Shown: piece after piece, positions 18,560 through 26,835 of the stretch
How the letters are laid out: each line of letters opens with the position of its first letter
Numbering within the stretch: position 1 is the stretch's first letter
NCBI GenBank assembly: GCA_964462515.1
Contig: CAYWXK010000008.1
Coordinates: 1 to 64,000 of the forward strand
DNA length: 64,000 nt
Direction of reading: 5' to 3'
From: CAYWXK01 sp964462515
GTDB taxonomy: Bacteria; Planctomycetota; Phycisphaerae; Sedimentisphaerales; Anaerobacaceae
Position numbers and translations under genes: made by a program
The notes under the pieces: generated by a model
Seen by the model: only the letters and a program-made list of their open reading frames with translations
What the model was told of the DNA's origin: nothing
Database searches by the model: none

Positions 18560-18709
18560 AAGTTAAGTAGAGTACTATACTGTAGCTTTATGGTTTGATT
18601 GAATGGTCCCCAGATAGCATCATACGGACCCGCCAAGGTATGGTATTAATGAAAAACTAATAAACGCCGGGCGTCCGGCGTAATCTATTTTTCTTGAAAG
18701 GAGATTGGA

Positions 18710-19069
18710 ATGAACATTTATGTAGGCAATTTGTCCTCTGACGTTACCGGCGACGATTTACGTCAGGCTTTTGAAGCATTTGGCCAGGTCGAATCCGCCA
18801 ATGTTATAATGGACAAGTTTAGCGGTGAATCGAAAGGATTCGGCTTTGTCGAGATGCCTTCAAAGGAAGAAGCCACAGCGGCTATCGCCGGCATGAACGG
18901 CAAAGACATTAAAGGCAGGGCCGTTAACGTCAACGAGGCTCGTCCTCGTGTTGAGCGTCCTCGCGGTGGCGGCGGTTACGGCGGCGGTCGCTCTGGTGGT
19001 GGCGGTGGTGGTAGAGGCCCAAGAGGTGGCGGCGGTGGCGGTTATGGCGGCGGCGGAAGACGCTACTAA
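18710..19069 (+). CDS. Glycine-rich RRM RNA-binding protein
   Basis: 119 residues. An RNA recognition motif fills residues 1-80, with RNP2 (NIYVGNL at the start) and RNP1 (KGFGFVEM near 43-50). An Arg/Gly-rich tail follows (about 83-119), with many GGGG and GYGGG units ending in RRY. Small RRM proteins of this form bind RNA or act as chaperones, often under cold stress. AAGGAG lies 6 bases before the ATG. It has its own candidate promoter and a strong downstream terminator, so it is probably a single-gene transcript. Confidence 0.93.
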   Translation: MNIYVGNLSSDVTGDDLRQAFEAFGQVESANVIMDKFSGESKGFGFVEMPSKEEATAAIAGMNGKDIKGRAVNVNEARPRVERPRGGGGYGGGRSGGGGGGRGPRGGGGGGYGGGGRRY

Positions 19070-19104
19070 TAAATCGTCAAATTCAACTATTGCTTAAGCA
19101 TACA

Positions 19105-19140
19105 AAACCGGACTCCGAAACGTTGGGGTCCGGTTTATTG
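19105..19140 (+). terminator. Rho-independent terminator after the RRM gene
   Basis: A 12-bp stem (AAACCGGACTCC pairing with GGGGTCCGGTTT, with one G-T pair, 19105-19116 and 19125-19136) and an 8-base loop are followed by TTATTGTTATT. It starts 36 bases after the stop codon. The A-rich 5' flank is modest, but the stem is strong. Confidence 0.8.
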
Positions 19141-19207
19141 TTATTAGAATATATTTTGGTATTTTGGCGGATTTGGCAACATAATCCGTAAAAAACACTT
19201 CAGATTA

Positions 19208-19270
19208 TTGTAATTCGAGTAAGATTTTGATATAATTGTGAAATTGGGAGGCTTGGTTGCGTAGCCAAGC
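19208..19270 (+). promoter_or_regulatory. Promoter-hairpin cassette, copy C (upstream of the HAF protein)
   Basis: TTGTAA (19208-19213), a 17-base spacer and a perfect TATAAT (19231-19236), then 14 bases and the hairpin GCTTGGTT-GCGT-AGCCAAGC (19251-19270). The predicted start near 19243 gives a leader of about 75 bases that carries the hairpin and ends at the HAF-protein ATG (19319). This is the best-formed copy and the one most clearly placed to drive a gene. Confidence 0.65.
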
Positions 19271-19318
19271 GTTTAATATGGGAAATGTCAGTTAACAATT
19301 TTTTGGAAGTAAGAGAAA

Positions 19319-20635
19319 ATGAAAAAGCAGTTTATTATTATGATGGCCAGTGTTTTAATGTTATTGGGCTCTGGGCAGGTGATGGCAGTAACGCAATATA
19401 CAATTACCGACCTTGGGACTTTAGGGGGAAGTCAGTCTTATGCTTACGGCATCAATGACAGCGGTCAGGTTGTAGGGGACAGTTATATTACTGGAGGTTC
19501 TCACGCCTTTTTGTATGATGGTCATACAATGAATGACCTTGGGACTTTAGGGGGAAGAGAGTCAGTGGCTTACGGCATCAATAACGGCGGTCAGGTTATA
19601 GGGTACAGTATTATTACTGGAGATTCTGCCTACCGCGCCTTTTTGTATGATGGCACTACAATGAATGACATTGGGACTTTAGGGGGAAGAGACTCTTTTG
19701 CTTGTGGCATCAATAACAGCGGTCAGGTTGTAGGGGGAAGCTTTACTATTTTTGCCTCGCATGCCTTTTTGTATGATGGCACTACGATGAGGGACCTTGG
19801 AACTTTAGGGGGAAGTTACTCAGCGGCTGTGGGCATCAATGATAGCGGTCAGGTTGTAGGGCAGAGTTGTATTACTGGAAGTTATACCTACCATGCCTTT
19901 TTGTATGATGGCACTGCAATGAAAGACCTTGGGACTTTAGGGGGAAGTGAATCTCATGCTTTCAGCATCAATGACAGCAGTCAGGTTGTAGGGTGGAGTT
20001 ATATTACTGGAGATTCTACCGAGCACGCTTTTTTGTATGATGGTACTGCAATGAATGACCTTGGGACTTTAGGGGGAAGTGGCTCTTATGCTTACGGCAT
20101 CAATGACAGCGGTCAGGTTGTAGGGAGCAGTCTAATTACTGGCGATTCTGCCCAGCATGCCTTTTTGTATGATGGCGGCAATATGATTGACTTAAATACC
20201 TTGCTGCCCACAGGCAGCGGCTGGGTATTACAGTCTGCCCGCGGTATTAATGATTCAGGTCAAATTGTGGGAAGTGGTTATAATATTAATGGTACGGGGC
20301 GTGCTTTCCTGATGACCCCAGTTCCCGAACCCAATCCAATACAGGAGATTTTGGATTTTATTGAAGAATCCGTAGCTGACGGAACATTAGTCCCCGTTAA
20401 GCCGGGTAAGCCGGGAGAAGGGCAATTAGGCGCCTTGATTAATATGATAAAGACTGCAGGCAACCTGATTGATGCCAACGATCCTAACCTGTTGGCAGAC
20501 ATATGCGGGCAGTTGCAGGCTGCACTTGGAAAGACTGATGGTCAGGAGCGACCGCCGGACTTTGTTACAGGAGAAGCGACTGCGGGATTAGCACAACGGA
20601 TACAAGAACTAATGGTAAGTTTAGGATGTGAATGA
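19319..20635 (+). CDS. Secreted HAF-repeat protein
   Basis: 438 residues. A signal peptide (about 1-23, MMASVLMLLGSGQVMA) precedes six or more HAF-family repeats of about 42-45 residues, built on DLGTLGG, YGINDSGQVVG and HAFLYDG. The repeat block runs to about residue 320 and ends with FLMTPVPEP, the place where many planctomycete proteins begin a PEP-CTERM sorting tail. Instead it continues into a roughly 105-residue helical domain ending LMVSLGC. A PEP-CTERM-like tail does exist immediately downstream but in the +1 frame (see 20628-20740). The ATG follows GGAAGTAAG and promoter copy C. Likely an exported surface or matrix protein. Confidence 0.85.
   Translation: MKKQFIIMMASVLMLLGSGQVMAVTQYTITDLGTLGGSQSYAYGINDSGQVVGDSYITGGSHAFLYDGHTMNDLGTLGGRESVAYGINNGGQVIGYSIITGDSAYRAFLYDGTTMNDIGTLGGRDSFACGINNSGQVVGGSFTIFASHAFLYDGTTMRDLGTLGGSYSAAVGINDSGQVVGQSCITGSYTYHAFLYDGTAMKDLGTLGGSESHAFSINDSSQVVGWSYITGDSTEHAFLYDGTAMNDLGTLGGSGSYAYGINDSGQVVGSSLITGDSAQHAFLYDGGNMIDLNTLLPTGSGWVLQSARGINDSGQIVGSGYNINGTGRAFLMTPVPEPNPIQEILDFIEESVADGTLVPVKPGKPGEGQLGALINMIKTAGNLIDANDPNLLADICGQLQAALGKTDGQERPPDFVTGEATAGLAQRIQELMVSLGCE
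19400..20200 (+). repeat. In-gene tandem repeats encoding the HAF motifs
   Basis: About six imperfect repeats of about 129-138 bases, each beginning with a GACCTTGGGACTTTAGGGGG-like stretch and containing GGCATCAATGACAGCGGTCA. They stay in frame, so they are protein repeats rather than a mobile array. They are similar enough for slippage or recombination to change copy number. Confidence 0.8.
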
Positions 20636-20740
20636 ACGGGTAAAGTTTTGTTTAGAATCCGTCAGAATATTTCCTGAGCGAGGGACGCTTTTGCTGCTCG
20701 GCCTCGGTGCAGTAATTTTGAGAAAACGAAAACAGTGCAG
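20628..20740 (+). pseudogene. Frame-shifted PEP-CTERM-like tail after the HAF gene
   Basis: In the +1 frame relative to the HAF gene, overlapping its stop, the sequence encodes FPERGTLLLLGLGAVILRKRK. This has the layout of a PEP-CTERM sorting signal: a Pro-Glu motif, a hydrophobic helix and a basic cluster. No independent gene of this size would be expected to consist of a sorting tail alone. I read it as the original end of the HAF protein, or that of a neighbour, lost through a frameshift or rearrangement. A sequencing error is the main alternative. Confidence 0.5.
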
Positions 20741-20833
20741 AAAATCTGGGGACAGCATACCGGGGAAAAAGGAATGTAACTTTTTATTGCCCTGCTGCGC
20801 GAAGTTCGCAGCACGGCAAGAAGGATTTTTAAA

Positions 20834-20896
20834 ATGGCAAGATTTCCAAGAACAGAACCAGAAGTAATTGCATTAGCGCAGGCATGTTGCCGGCTA
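20834..20896 (+). pseudogene. Truncated gene start (MARFPRTEPEVIALAQA)
   Basis: A good-looking start (ATG 20834) reads MARFPRTEPEVIALAQACC and then stops after about 20 codons. The opening resembles the N-terminus of a conserved hypothetical protein I associate with planctomycetes (from memory, not checked). The following DNA holds no continuation. It is best read as gene debris. Confidence 0.35.
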
Positions 20897-21158
20897 TGAT
20901 GCCGGCATGGCACGATTGGCACGAGTCGTGGTTGGAGGCTGCTGCGTATCATATCACTCAGTGGGGTAATTTCCTGAGACGTTTGGCTTTACTTCTTCAA
21001 ACCACTTATTTATTATCTCGTCAATTTCCACTTTTCTATAACTCCAACTTGTCTTTCTCTGTGGCCTCTGTGGCTATGATTTATGGATTCCCGCTTCCCC
21101 GATAAACGGCATCGAAACAAATCGTGGGAATGACAGACCCTCAAATTGCCTGCGACCA
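20897..21158. other. Intergenic region with gene debris
   Basis: No complete gene. On the minus strand about 33 codons read TSWSYRKVEIDEIINKW and continue to a stop near 20960, which looks like the tail of a lost protein. The rest is low-information sequence with short repeats (a GTGGCCTCTGTGGC stretch at 21060-21075). No terminator was identified. Confidence 0.4.
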
Positions 21159-22688
21159 CTACCCTACGTATTGACTTCTTGCTTCTGCAATCAGCTTAAG
21201 CATCTGGTCTGCCTGTGTCCTGACGCGAGGGTCGCAGTTCGTTACTCTCGCATTCCACTTGGCATACTCTCTATTTAACTGGTGGCGTGAGCCTTCCTTA
21301 CTCATACCTGAAGTTACCCCAATCAGAACCTCTGTGTCTTTGACCTCGTGAATACTGACAGGAAGGATTTTTTCCATCATAGTTCGAAATTTGTCCGCAT
21401 CAACTTCGAGCAAGGCTGCCAGGCTCTTCAAAAGATTCAACTCTTCAATAGCGGCACAGCCGTCAGCCTGTGCCACATACAAGCAAAGCTCCAAAATGTT
21501 ATAGCGTTCTGCAAGAGGAGCGATTTCCACAAGCTCACTGCAAACTTCATAAATGTCAATCTGGTTGCCGTCACGGAAAAAGGCGATGGTTCTGTTTAGA
21601 GCCTTTTCGAGCTTACGCTTTGCTTTATCTGATGTTTCAGATAAATCCAGGTTATTCCTTGCCCAATTTTTTATAACCTCAAGCTCGCGATTATGCAGTT
21701 TCTGGTCTGCCGCACTGACAGCAAATGCTATCGGAACCGCCAGGACTTTCGCCCGTCGGATATTCTCCTGTAAATCGATATATCCAAAGACGGTGTTCTC
21801 ATACACGAAATTACAATTCGCACAGGCAAGCTCCTGGCCGCCATCGCGGGATAATATCGATATCTGGAACTGAAGGTTTCTTTTTCCCCTGTAAGCAAAT
21901 TCCAACCAGTCAACGTTTATATGCGCAACAGTTGTCCAATCCGATAACGTAGTATTTTGCTGTGGAAGCTTACCGAGGTCGGCACGGTAACAAAACGCAG
22001 GCGAATCCTGCCCGCCAGATGTATGGCGGGACTGCATTTGCCACTGCTTGCTTCGGGCGTGCACAGGTATAGCTTTGGAAACGCCGTCGGTAATATCCAT
22101 TACAGAAATTTTAATAGAGGCATAATGACCATCATCAGGGGCGCGAATCGAGCCACAAATTTCCACAGTAAACCCCGTTAGAGAAACGGCTTTCTTTTCT
22201 AACGGAGTAAATTCAGGCGCCCGATTTTCCGCCTTCGATTCTGCCAGGTTAACACGGCAATTAAGCGCATTCATATCGACACAGATGGGTTGAGCAGAAC
22301 TTAAATTAGTGATTTTTTCAGATGAAATGAGAACTTTAGCCCTATCAATGTATCTAAATAAAATCGCTTTTGCAAATGATAGCAGCTTAACAGAGGTTTG
22401 AATCATAACCGTCCTAAGAAAAAATTTAGCCTGACTAATGTATCGAAATAAAGTCGCTTTTGCTAATGATAGCAGCTTAACAGAGGTTTGAATCAGAGAT
22501 GCCCTAAGGAAAAATTTAGCTTGACTAATAAATCTAAATACAGTCGCTTTTGCTGATGATAACAACGTAACAGAGGTTTGAATCAAAACCGTCCTAAGAA
22601 AAAATTTAGCCTGACTAATGAATCTAAATAAAGTCGCTTTTGCTGATGACAGCAACTTAACAGAGGTTTGAATCAAAGCTGCCCCCAT
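21159..22688 (-). CDS. TerB-like domain protein with four N-terminal 30-residue repeats
   Basis: About 509 residues. Residues 5-124 are four near-identical 30-residue units (LIQTSVKLLSSAKATLFRF type), amphipathic and rich in basic residues. A middle region of beta-sandwich character follows (about 150-320). The C-terminal third holds a TerB-like helical module with FAVSAADQKLHNRELE and YVAQADGCAAIEELNLL, acidic metal-binding patterns typical of TerB/DjlA domains. ATG 22688 lies 16 bases after the DnaK-like stop; an in-frame TTG at 22712 would overlap it. TerB domains often accompany J-proteins and Hsp70, so this may be a co-chaperone that lacks a J domain. Function is inferred from context. 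Confidence 0.75.
   Translation of the reverse strand: MGAALIQTSVKLLSSAKATLFRFISQAKFFLRTVLIQTSVTLLSSAKATVFRFISQAKFFLRASLIQTSVKLLSLAKATLFRYISQAKFFLRTVMIQTSVKLLSFAKAILFRYIDRAKVLISSEKITNLSSAQPICVDMNALNCRVNLAESKAENRAPEFTPLEKKAVSLTGFTVEICGSIRAPDDGHYASIKISVMDITDGVSKAIPVHARSKQWQMQSRHTSGGQDSPAFCYRADLGKLPQQNTTLSDWTTVAHINVDWLEFAYRGKRNLQFQISILSRDGGQELACANCNFVYENTVFGYIDLQENIRRAKVLAVPIAFAVSAADQKLHNRELEVIKNWARNNLDLSETSDKAKRKLEKALNRTIAFFRDGNQIDIYEVCSELVEIAPLAERYNILELCLYVAQADGCAAIEELNLLKSLAALLEVDADKFRTMMEKILPVSIHEVKDTEVLIGVTSGMSKEGSRHQLNREYAKWNARVTNCDPRVRTQADQMLKLIAEARSQYVG
22317..22676 (-). repeat. Four tandem 90-bp repeats inside the TerB-like gene
   Basis: Four consecutive 90-bp units share long stretches such as AGCAGCTTAACAGAGGTTTG and AAAAATTTAGCCTGACTAAT (plus strand). 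They encode the four 30-residue protein repeats. The period is an exact multiple of three, and identity between units is high, so the array probably expanded recently. Confidence 0.85.
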
Positions 22689-22704
22689 TTGCACACCATA
22701 GACA

Positions 22705-24255
22705 CTATGCAACCTTGAAAAGTTCCAACTGACCGTCTTTTTGCTTTATGTCGCTTTCGGACACTTTGCCATCCTGGTCCAGGCAAAAATCAACTTCAAG
22801 AATTCTGCCTGATTCGAGGTCTTCAAACAAACAGTGCATCCTCTGATTGACATCGTATTTATAAGTAACCTTAATGGGGCACTCAGCAGGTCTTCCCGGC
22901 GGAAGCTGAAATTTATGCGTGGCAATTTTATTCACATACTCAGGCGCGGTATCTTCGCCTTGCGTTATGGTTACCTCAACCTCGGCTTGCCCCTCAGAGA
23001 CCGTATAGAAAGTTTGCGACGCTTCACAAGGCAAAGGCGTATTTTTCTTCAAAATGATGCGATTCTGGATTATACGCCGGCCGGTTTCCTTATCAAAGGG
23101 AGCGCAAATCGTTCCGTAACTATGATTACAAACGTCCGTAAGGTTAATATCCCTCAGTCCCGCGGCAACTCCCGCTGGGACCGCATCAGGATTATCTCTT
23201 AGCATTGTCAGCCCCGCATGCACCGCAGCACCGAGCGCAACACATTCATCCACATTAATAGCCACATCGGGCGGAAATCCGAACATCTGCTCTAACCGCC
23301 TCTGCACCAATGGTATTCTGGTGCTGCCCCCAACTAAAAGAACCTTACTAATCCCTGAAGGCGCAAGACCCGCCTCTTCGAGCGCCACCTCAATAAGAAT
23401 ATCTGCGCGAGCCATTAGCAAAGAAATTGCCTGCTCAAACGTCTGGCGGGTAACTTCCACTCTCATATTGCCTGCCTGGCCATACAGCATCTTCTTGGCA
23501 ACGTCGCGTCTTGACAACGTCTTTTTAATATCCTCGGCCTCGTCTTCATATCTTGCCCTGTCTTCTTCAGAGCGAATAAGCTCAACACCAAATTTGTCTT
23601 TGTATCTTTTCTCCAGAATATCCAGAATTTTGCGGTCAAAATCGATTCCGCCGAGGGCGTGGTCGCCCTGTGAGCAAATAATGTCCATCTGATGTCCCTT
23701 GACATTCAGTATGGTTACGTCAAAGGTTCCGCCGCCCAGGTCATATACCAGAACTTTTCCGGAAACCTCGCGTGTCGTTGCATAATACAGGGCAGCAGCC
23801 ACCGGCTCATTAATGATGCCAATCACATTCAACCCGGCCATTGTCCCGGCATCCATAGTCGCTTTTCTGCGAACCTCATCAAAGTGAGCAGGAACCGAAA
23901 TAATAGTGTCACGGATTTCGCCGCATTCGGCTGAACAATCCTGTTTTAGCTTCTTTAGAATCAGGCTGGATAATTCCACAGGCGTCCATTCTTTGCCGTC
24001 AATGACCTTGCGATAAGTGGAATCACCCATATATCGCTTTATCCAGCGAACAGACCTTTGAGCATTCAGATACCGTGAATTAAGTGCCTCTATTCCGACC
24101 CGGACCATACCGGGATTTTCTTCCTCAAAGAAAATCGCAGAAGGAGTAAGCCTTTCACCATCGCTATTAGGCATTATCTCCGGTTTGCCGATAGTGTTAA
24201 GAATTGCTAACTCCGAGAAAGTCGTTCCAAGATCGATACCTGCTATATTGTCCAT
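22705..24255 (-). CDS. Hsp70 (DnaK-like) chaperone, short form
   Basis: 516 residues. The actin-like ATPase domain is complete: the phosphate-1 loop GIDLGTTFSE at the start, VYDLGGGTFDVTIL near 170, and the adenosine motif VLLVGGSTRIPLVQ near 310. A substrate-binding beta domain follows (about 370-500), but the usual C-terminal helical lid is missing, since DnaK is normally about 610-640 residues. It lies between a membrane-anchored GrpE-like protein and a TerB-like protein on the same strand, with no DnaJ gene near. It is therefore a specialised Hsp70, perhaps acting at the membrane, rather than the housekeeping DnaK. Confidence 0.9.
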   Translation of the reverse strand: MDNIAGIDLGTTFSELAILNTIGKPEIMPNSDGERLTPSAIFFEEENPGMVRVGIEALNSRYLNAQRSVRWIKRYMGDSTYRKVIDGKEWTPVELSSLILKKLKQDCSAECGEIRDTIISVPAHFDEVRRKATMDAGTMAGLNVIGIINEPVAAALYYATTREVSGKVLVYDLGGGTFDVTILNVKGHQMDIICSQGDHALGGIDFDRKILDILEKRYKDKFGVELIRSEEDRARYEDEAEDIKKTLSRRDVAKKMLYGQAGNMRVEVTRQTFEQAISLLMARADILIEVALEEAGLAPSGISKVLLVGGSTRIPLVQRRLEQMFGFPPDVAINVDECVALGAAVHAGLTMLRDNPDAVPAGVAAGLRDINLTDVCNHSYGTICAPFDKETGRRIIQNRIILKKNTPLPCEASQTFYTVSEGQAEVEVTITQGEDTAPEYVNKIATHKFQLPPGRPAECPIKVTYKYDVNQRMHCLFEDLESGRILEVDFCLDQDGKVSESDIKQKDGQLELFKVA

Positions 24256-24325
24256 CTTACAACCCTCGGTTTTACTTTAGCCAAACTTCTATTTATAACG
24301 ACTACCCAAAAAAAATCCTAACAGG

Positions 24326-25861
24326 CTAACCAAATAACTTGACCTGAGCCGGACGCACAATCTTGAAATTTTCGTCGTCAATAAAATATTGATAACCGGC
24401 CCTGACGACCTCTGCTATCTTGCCTATCTGGCTGATGTCGTCATACTCCTGTTTTTCTTTTATAGCTTCTGCAAATTTTTCCTGCTCGCGATAATCACTA
24501 TTTATCTGGGGCTCGAATTGCTCAATACCGCCGGCCTCAAGAAGAAAAATCAGCTCGTCCCGCACTTCTTTGAGGTGCACTATTTCGACGTCTTCTTCGG
24601 ACAGACGCGCAATGCGCTCATCAAGATTGTCAATGCAACGGATAATACGCATACAAAAGTTCTTGATTATATTCCAGTCATATCCATCTTGAAGTCTTCT
24701 GACCTTCTCCTGCTGGCTGGCAGTGTATTCACGAATGGCTACTATCTGTTCGGTTAACTCCTTGAGAGCATTATCTATTGGCCTGGAATGCTCAACCGTT
24801 GCCTGCTGAACATTTTGAGCCATTTGCTTGAACTCCGCCATTTGTTTTTCAAGATTTTCAGTTTGAGCCTTAAGCGATTCCTCAAGCTTATGAAAATTGT
24901 CGCGAGAATCCGGCAGGTTAGCTTTCTGGACACTTTTCGCTCTGTCCTCCTTCACTGCATTTGAATTCACTGTGCTTTTTGAGACTTCTGGTGAAGATGT
25001 TCCAGCCACATCGGTTTCCTTCTCGGAAAGCAATGCAGCAATCCTTCCAGAACCTCCAACCGGCTGATTTTCCAGACGCTCCCTTACGCTTCCGCGGTTC
25101 AAATTACTACTATGGAACTTATTTCGAATAGAACCAGCTATATATGCGGAAGGCATCTGGACGCTGTTTTCCACATCTTCTCCAAAACCCTGCCAGCCCG
25201 AATTTACAATAACCCTCAAATGTTTTTTGACTTCGCTTCTGCGCTCCTGGAACTGGCGATTTTGCTGTATGGACCTTATACCTGCTTTTTTGCCGGCATC
25301 AGGAAATTCTTTATCCTTCGTCTTCCTTTGAGGCGCAAAAACTCCAACTAATAACCCCCATAAAAACAAGACTCCTCGAATAATGAGTCTTGCCACAACA
25401 AACAATAAACAACAGACAACAATAGTGCCGCCGATAGAGGCACAGACGATAGAGCTTGTCAGAATAAATTCATTCCGCTCTTTTTGCTTTTTGTATCCCC
25501 GCAATTCTTCCTGCCAGCTCTTTCCATAAAGAAAGTCGGCAAAAGGATAAGTTTCCGTCTCCCCTGCGGCTAATTTGTCCAGGTCCGCTTTAAGTCTTCC
25601 CTTTTGTTCTTGCAGGGCCTGCGCTTCTGTTTTGTTTTTTATATTCTTGTCGAGAACAAATGGCGATTGAGCCCGCTCCTCCGGCGGCAGTATCATCCAT
25701 TCGCTATATAGCTTGAAACACTCTTGCAGGTCAGAACCATACTTTTGATTATAAGAAGCAGTTTCTCGTTGCCCCTTTTTCCTTTCTGCAAGGACCCATT
25801 CGAGCGCGGTTATTCCGGCAAATAGCAGAACTAATCCAACAAGAGCAACTCTCTTCAGCAT
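24326..25861 (-). CDS. Membrane-anchored coiled-coil protein with C-terminal GrpE-like domain
   Basis: About 511 residues. Hydrophobic segments lie near residues 4-23 and 145-190. A low-complexity linker and a coiled coil (about 320-400) follow. The C-terminal 130 residues resemble GrpE: a long helix, then a small beta domain ending EVVRAGYQYF and FKIVRPAQVKLFG, matching the GrpE ending with its conserved VxRxGY and RPAxV patterns. GrpE is the nucleotide exchange factor of Hsp70, and the gene lies 70 bases upstream of the DnaK-like gene. ATG 25861, with GGGG 5 bases before it, is preferred over the in-frame TTG 25876. A GrpE fused to membrane helices is unusual. Confidence 0.75.
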   Translation of the reverse strand: MLKRVALVGLVLLFAGITALEWVLAERKKGQRETASYNQKYGSDLQECFKLYSEWMILPPEERAQSPFVLDKNIKNKTEAQALQEQKGRLKADLDKLAAGETETYPFADFLYGKSWQEELRGYKKQKERNEFILTSSIVCASIGGTIVVCCLLFVVARLIIRGVLFLWGLLVGVFAPQRKTKDKEFPDAGKKAGIRSIQQNRQFQERRSEVKKHLRVIVNSGWQGFGEDVENSVQMPSAYIAGSIRNKFHSSNLNRGSVRERLENQPVGGSGRIAALLSEKETDVAGTSSPEVSKSTVNSNAVKEDRAKSVQKANLPDSRDNFHKLEESLKAQTENLEKQMAEFKQMAQNVQQATVEHSRPIDNALKELTEQIVAIREYTASQQEKVRRLQDGYDWNIIKNFCMRIIRCIDNLDERIARLSEEDVEIVHLKEVRDELIFLLEAGGIEQFEPQINSDYREQEKFAEAIKEKQEYDDISQIGKIAEVVRAGYQYFIDDENFKIVRPAQVKLFG

Positions 25862-26257
25862 ATTACCCCATCTCAATTACATTTCGTTAAACTAAAACTT
25901 CTCGGCTCAAAATCCTGAACCAGTGTTTGTCCCGAAACAATACCCAACCGAATGAAAACCTACGCTCCTTGATTTAATCGATGCAAGCCGATAGATGCCC
26001 GCCTCCAGCCAACCGATGTTCAGCACGCCAACCGCAGCTAACTCCATAAGCGCATAACCCACTCCCAGAGAACATCGTCAAATAAAATATAAAAAATAAT
26101 TTCAGACTAATCAAAAAGTTAAAGTTGCGAAATCGCAGCATTTTACTCGTCCGATAAAGCTAAATATCACTGTGAATCCGAAAATATGTGAGTAATTTGC
26201 CTTCCTTGCGCATAATAATTAGTAGAAACTGGTACCAGAAAAAGGGCGTCAGATAAA
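25862..26257. other. Divergent intergenic region
   Basis: About 395 bases between the minus-strand chaperone module and the plus-strand ECF sigma gene. It should contain promoters for both. I see no gene, RNA or strong repeat, and no promoter pair I would defend. Confidence 0.5.
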
Positions 26258-26821
26258 ATGGCTGATGAACTTAATCAAGAAAATTGGACAAAAATTCTCA
26301 ACGGCAATGAGAATGTGTGGCGAGAATTCCTGAACTCGCAGATACCGCAGCTTTATCGGATGTTTATGAACCACTGGCCAAATCCCTCTCTTGCAGAAGA
26401 ACTGGTGCAAAAAACGGTTTTTGACGCCATTCGGGCCCGAACCACCTATCAGCCATCGAAGGGCAGCCCCCAGGAGTGGATTTTTGGCATCGCACGCAAT
26501 AACATCCGTCTCGAGATAAGAAAACGGGCTGCTCGGCCCAGCGTGGATGGTGACATCAGCAGCTACATAGATACACTTGACACCACACCATTGCCGGACG
26601 AGATTCTCGAACAAAAAGAAACAACAGCAATCGTTCAAGCGGCTTTGAACAGATTGCCGCCTAAAGAACAGGCAGTATTAAGGGCTAAATACCTCGAAGG
26701 TCTATCGGCAAACGAGATAGCAATGCAGATGAATACAACCGAAAAGGCCGTGCACAGCTTATTGTATCGGGCAAGGCTCTCTCTTCGTCAGGAGCTTAAA
26801 CGAATCGAACCCGATAGATAA
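26258..26821 (+). CDS. ECF-type RNA polymerase sigma factor
   Basis: 187 residues with sigma region 2 (LAEELVQKTVFDAIRA near 45-60, GSPQEWIFGIARNNIR near 68-83) and region 4 (LPPKEQAVLRAKYLEGLSANEIAMQM, a helix-turn-helix, near 130-157). It is 14 bases before a membrane vWA-domain gene, which has a cytosolic N-terminal part and one membrane helix. That partner may act as the anti-sigma or sensor, although no zinc-type anti-sigma motif is visible. It differs from the TIGR02999-like sigma factor at 496-1065. Confidence 0.92.
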   Translation: MADELNQENWTKILNGNENVWREFLNSQIPQLYRMFMNHWPNPSLAEELVQKTVFDAIRARTTYQPSKGSPQEWIFGIARNNIRLEIRKRAARPSVDGDISSYIDTLDTTPLPDEILEQKETTAIVQAALNRLPPKEQAVLRAKYLEGLSANEIAMQMNTTEKAVHSLLYRARLSLRQELKRIEPDR

Positions 26822-26835
26822 GAAAGGAAAAAATT

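Larger units (their letters stand above)
18110..18709. other. Gene-free divergent region with repeat cassettes and RRM leader
   Basis: About 600 bases without a convincing gene. It holds two copies of a promoter-plus-hairpin cassette (18243-18304 and 18350-18412), each followed by a short ATCCGC/GCGGAT-type hairpin (18310-18326 and 18418-18434). A further promoter-like pair lies at 18530-18559, and a 7-bp hairpin with a GCGT loop lies at 18664-18681 just before the RRM gene. Upstream signals for the minus-strand propeller gene must also lie here, but I could not pick them out. Confidence 0.7.

Noticed and set aside
19400..20200. Regular repeats as CRISPR or satellite
   Set aside because: They encode HAF protein repeats in frame.
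22317..22676. Tandem 90-bp repeats as a CRISPR array
   Set aside because: No spacers; units are contiguous, in frame and inside a gene.
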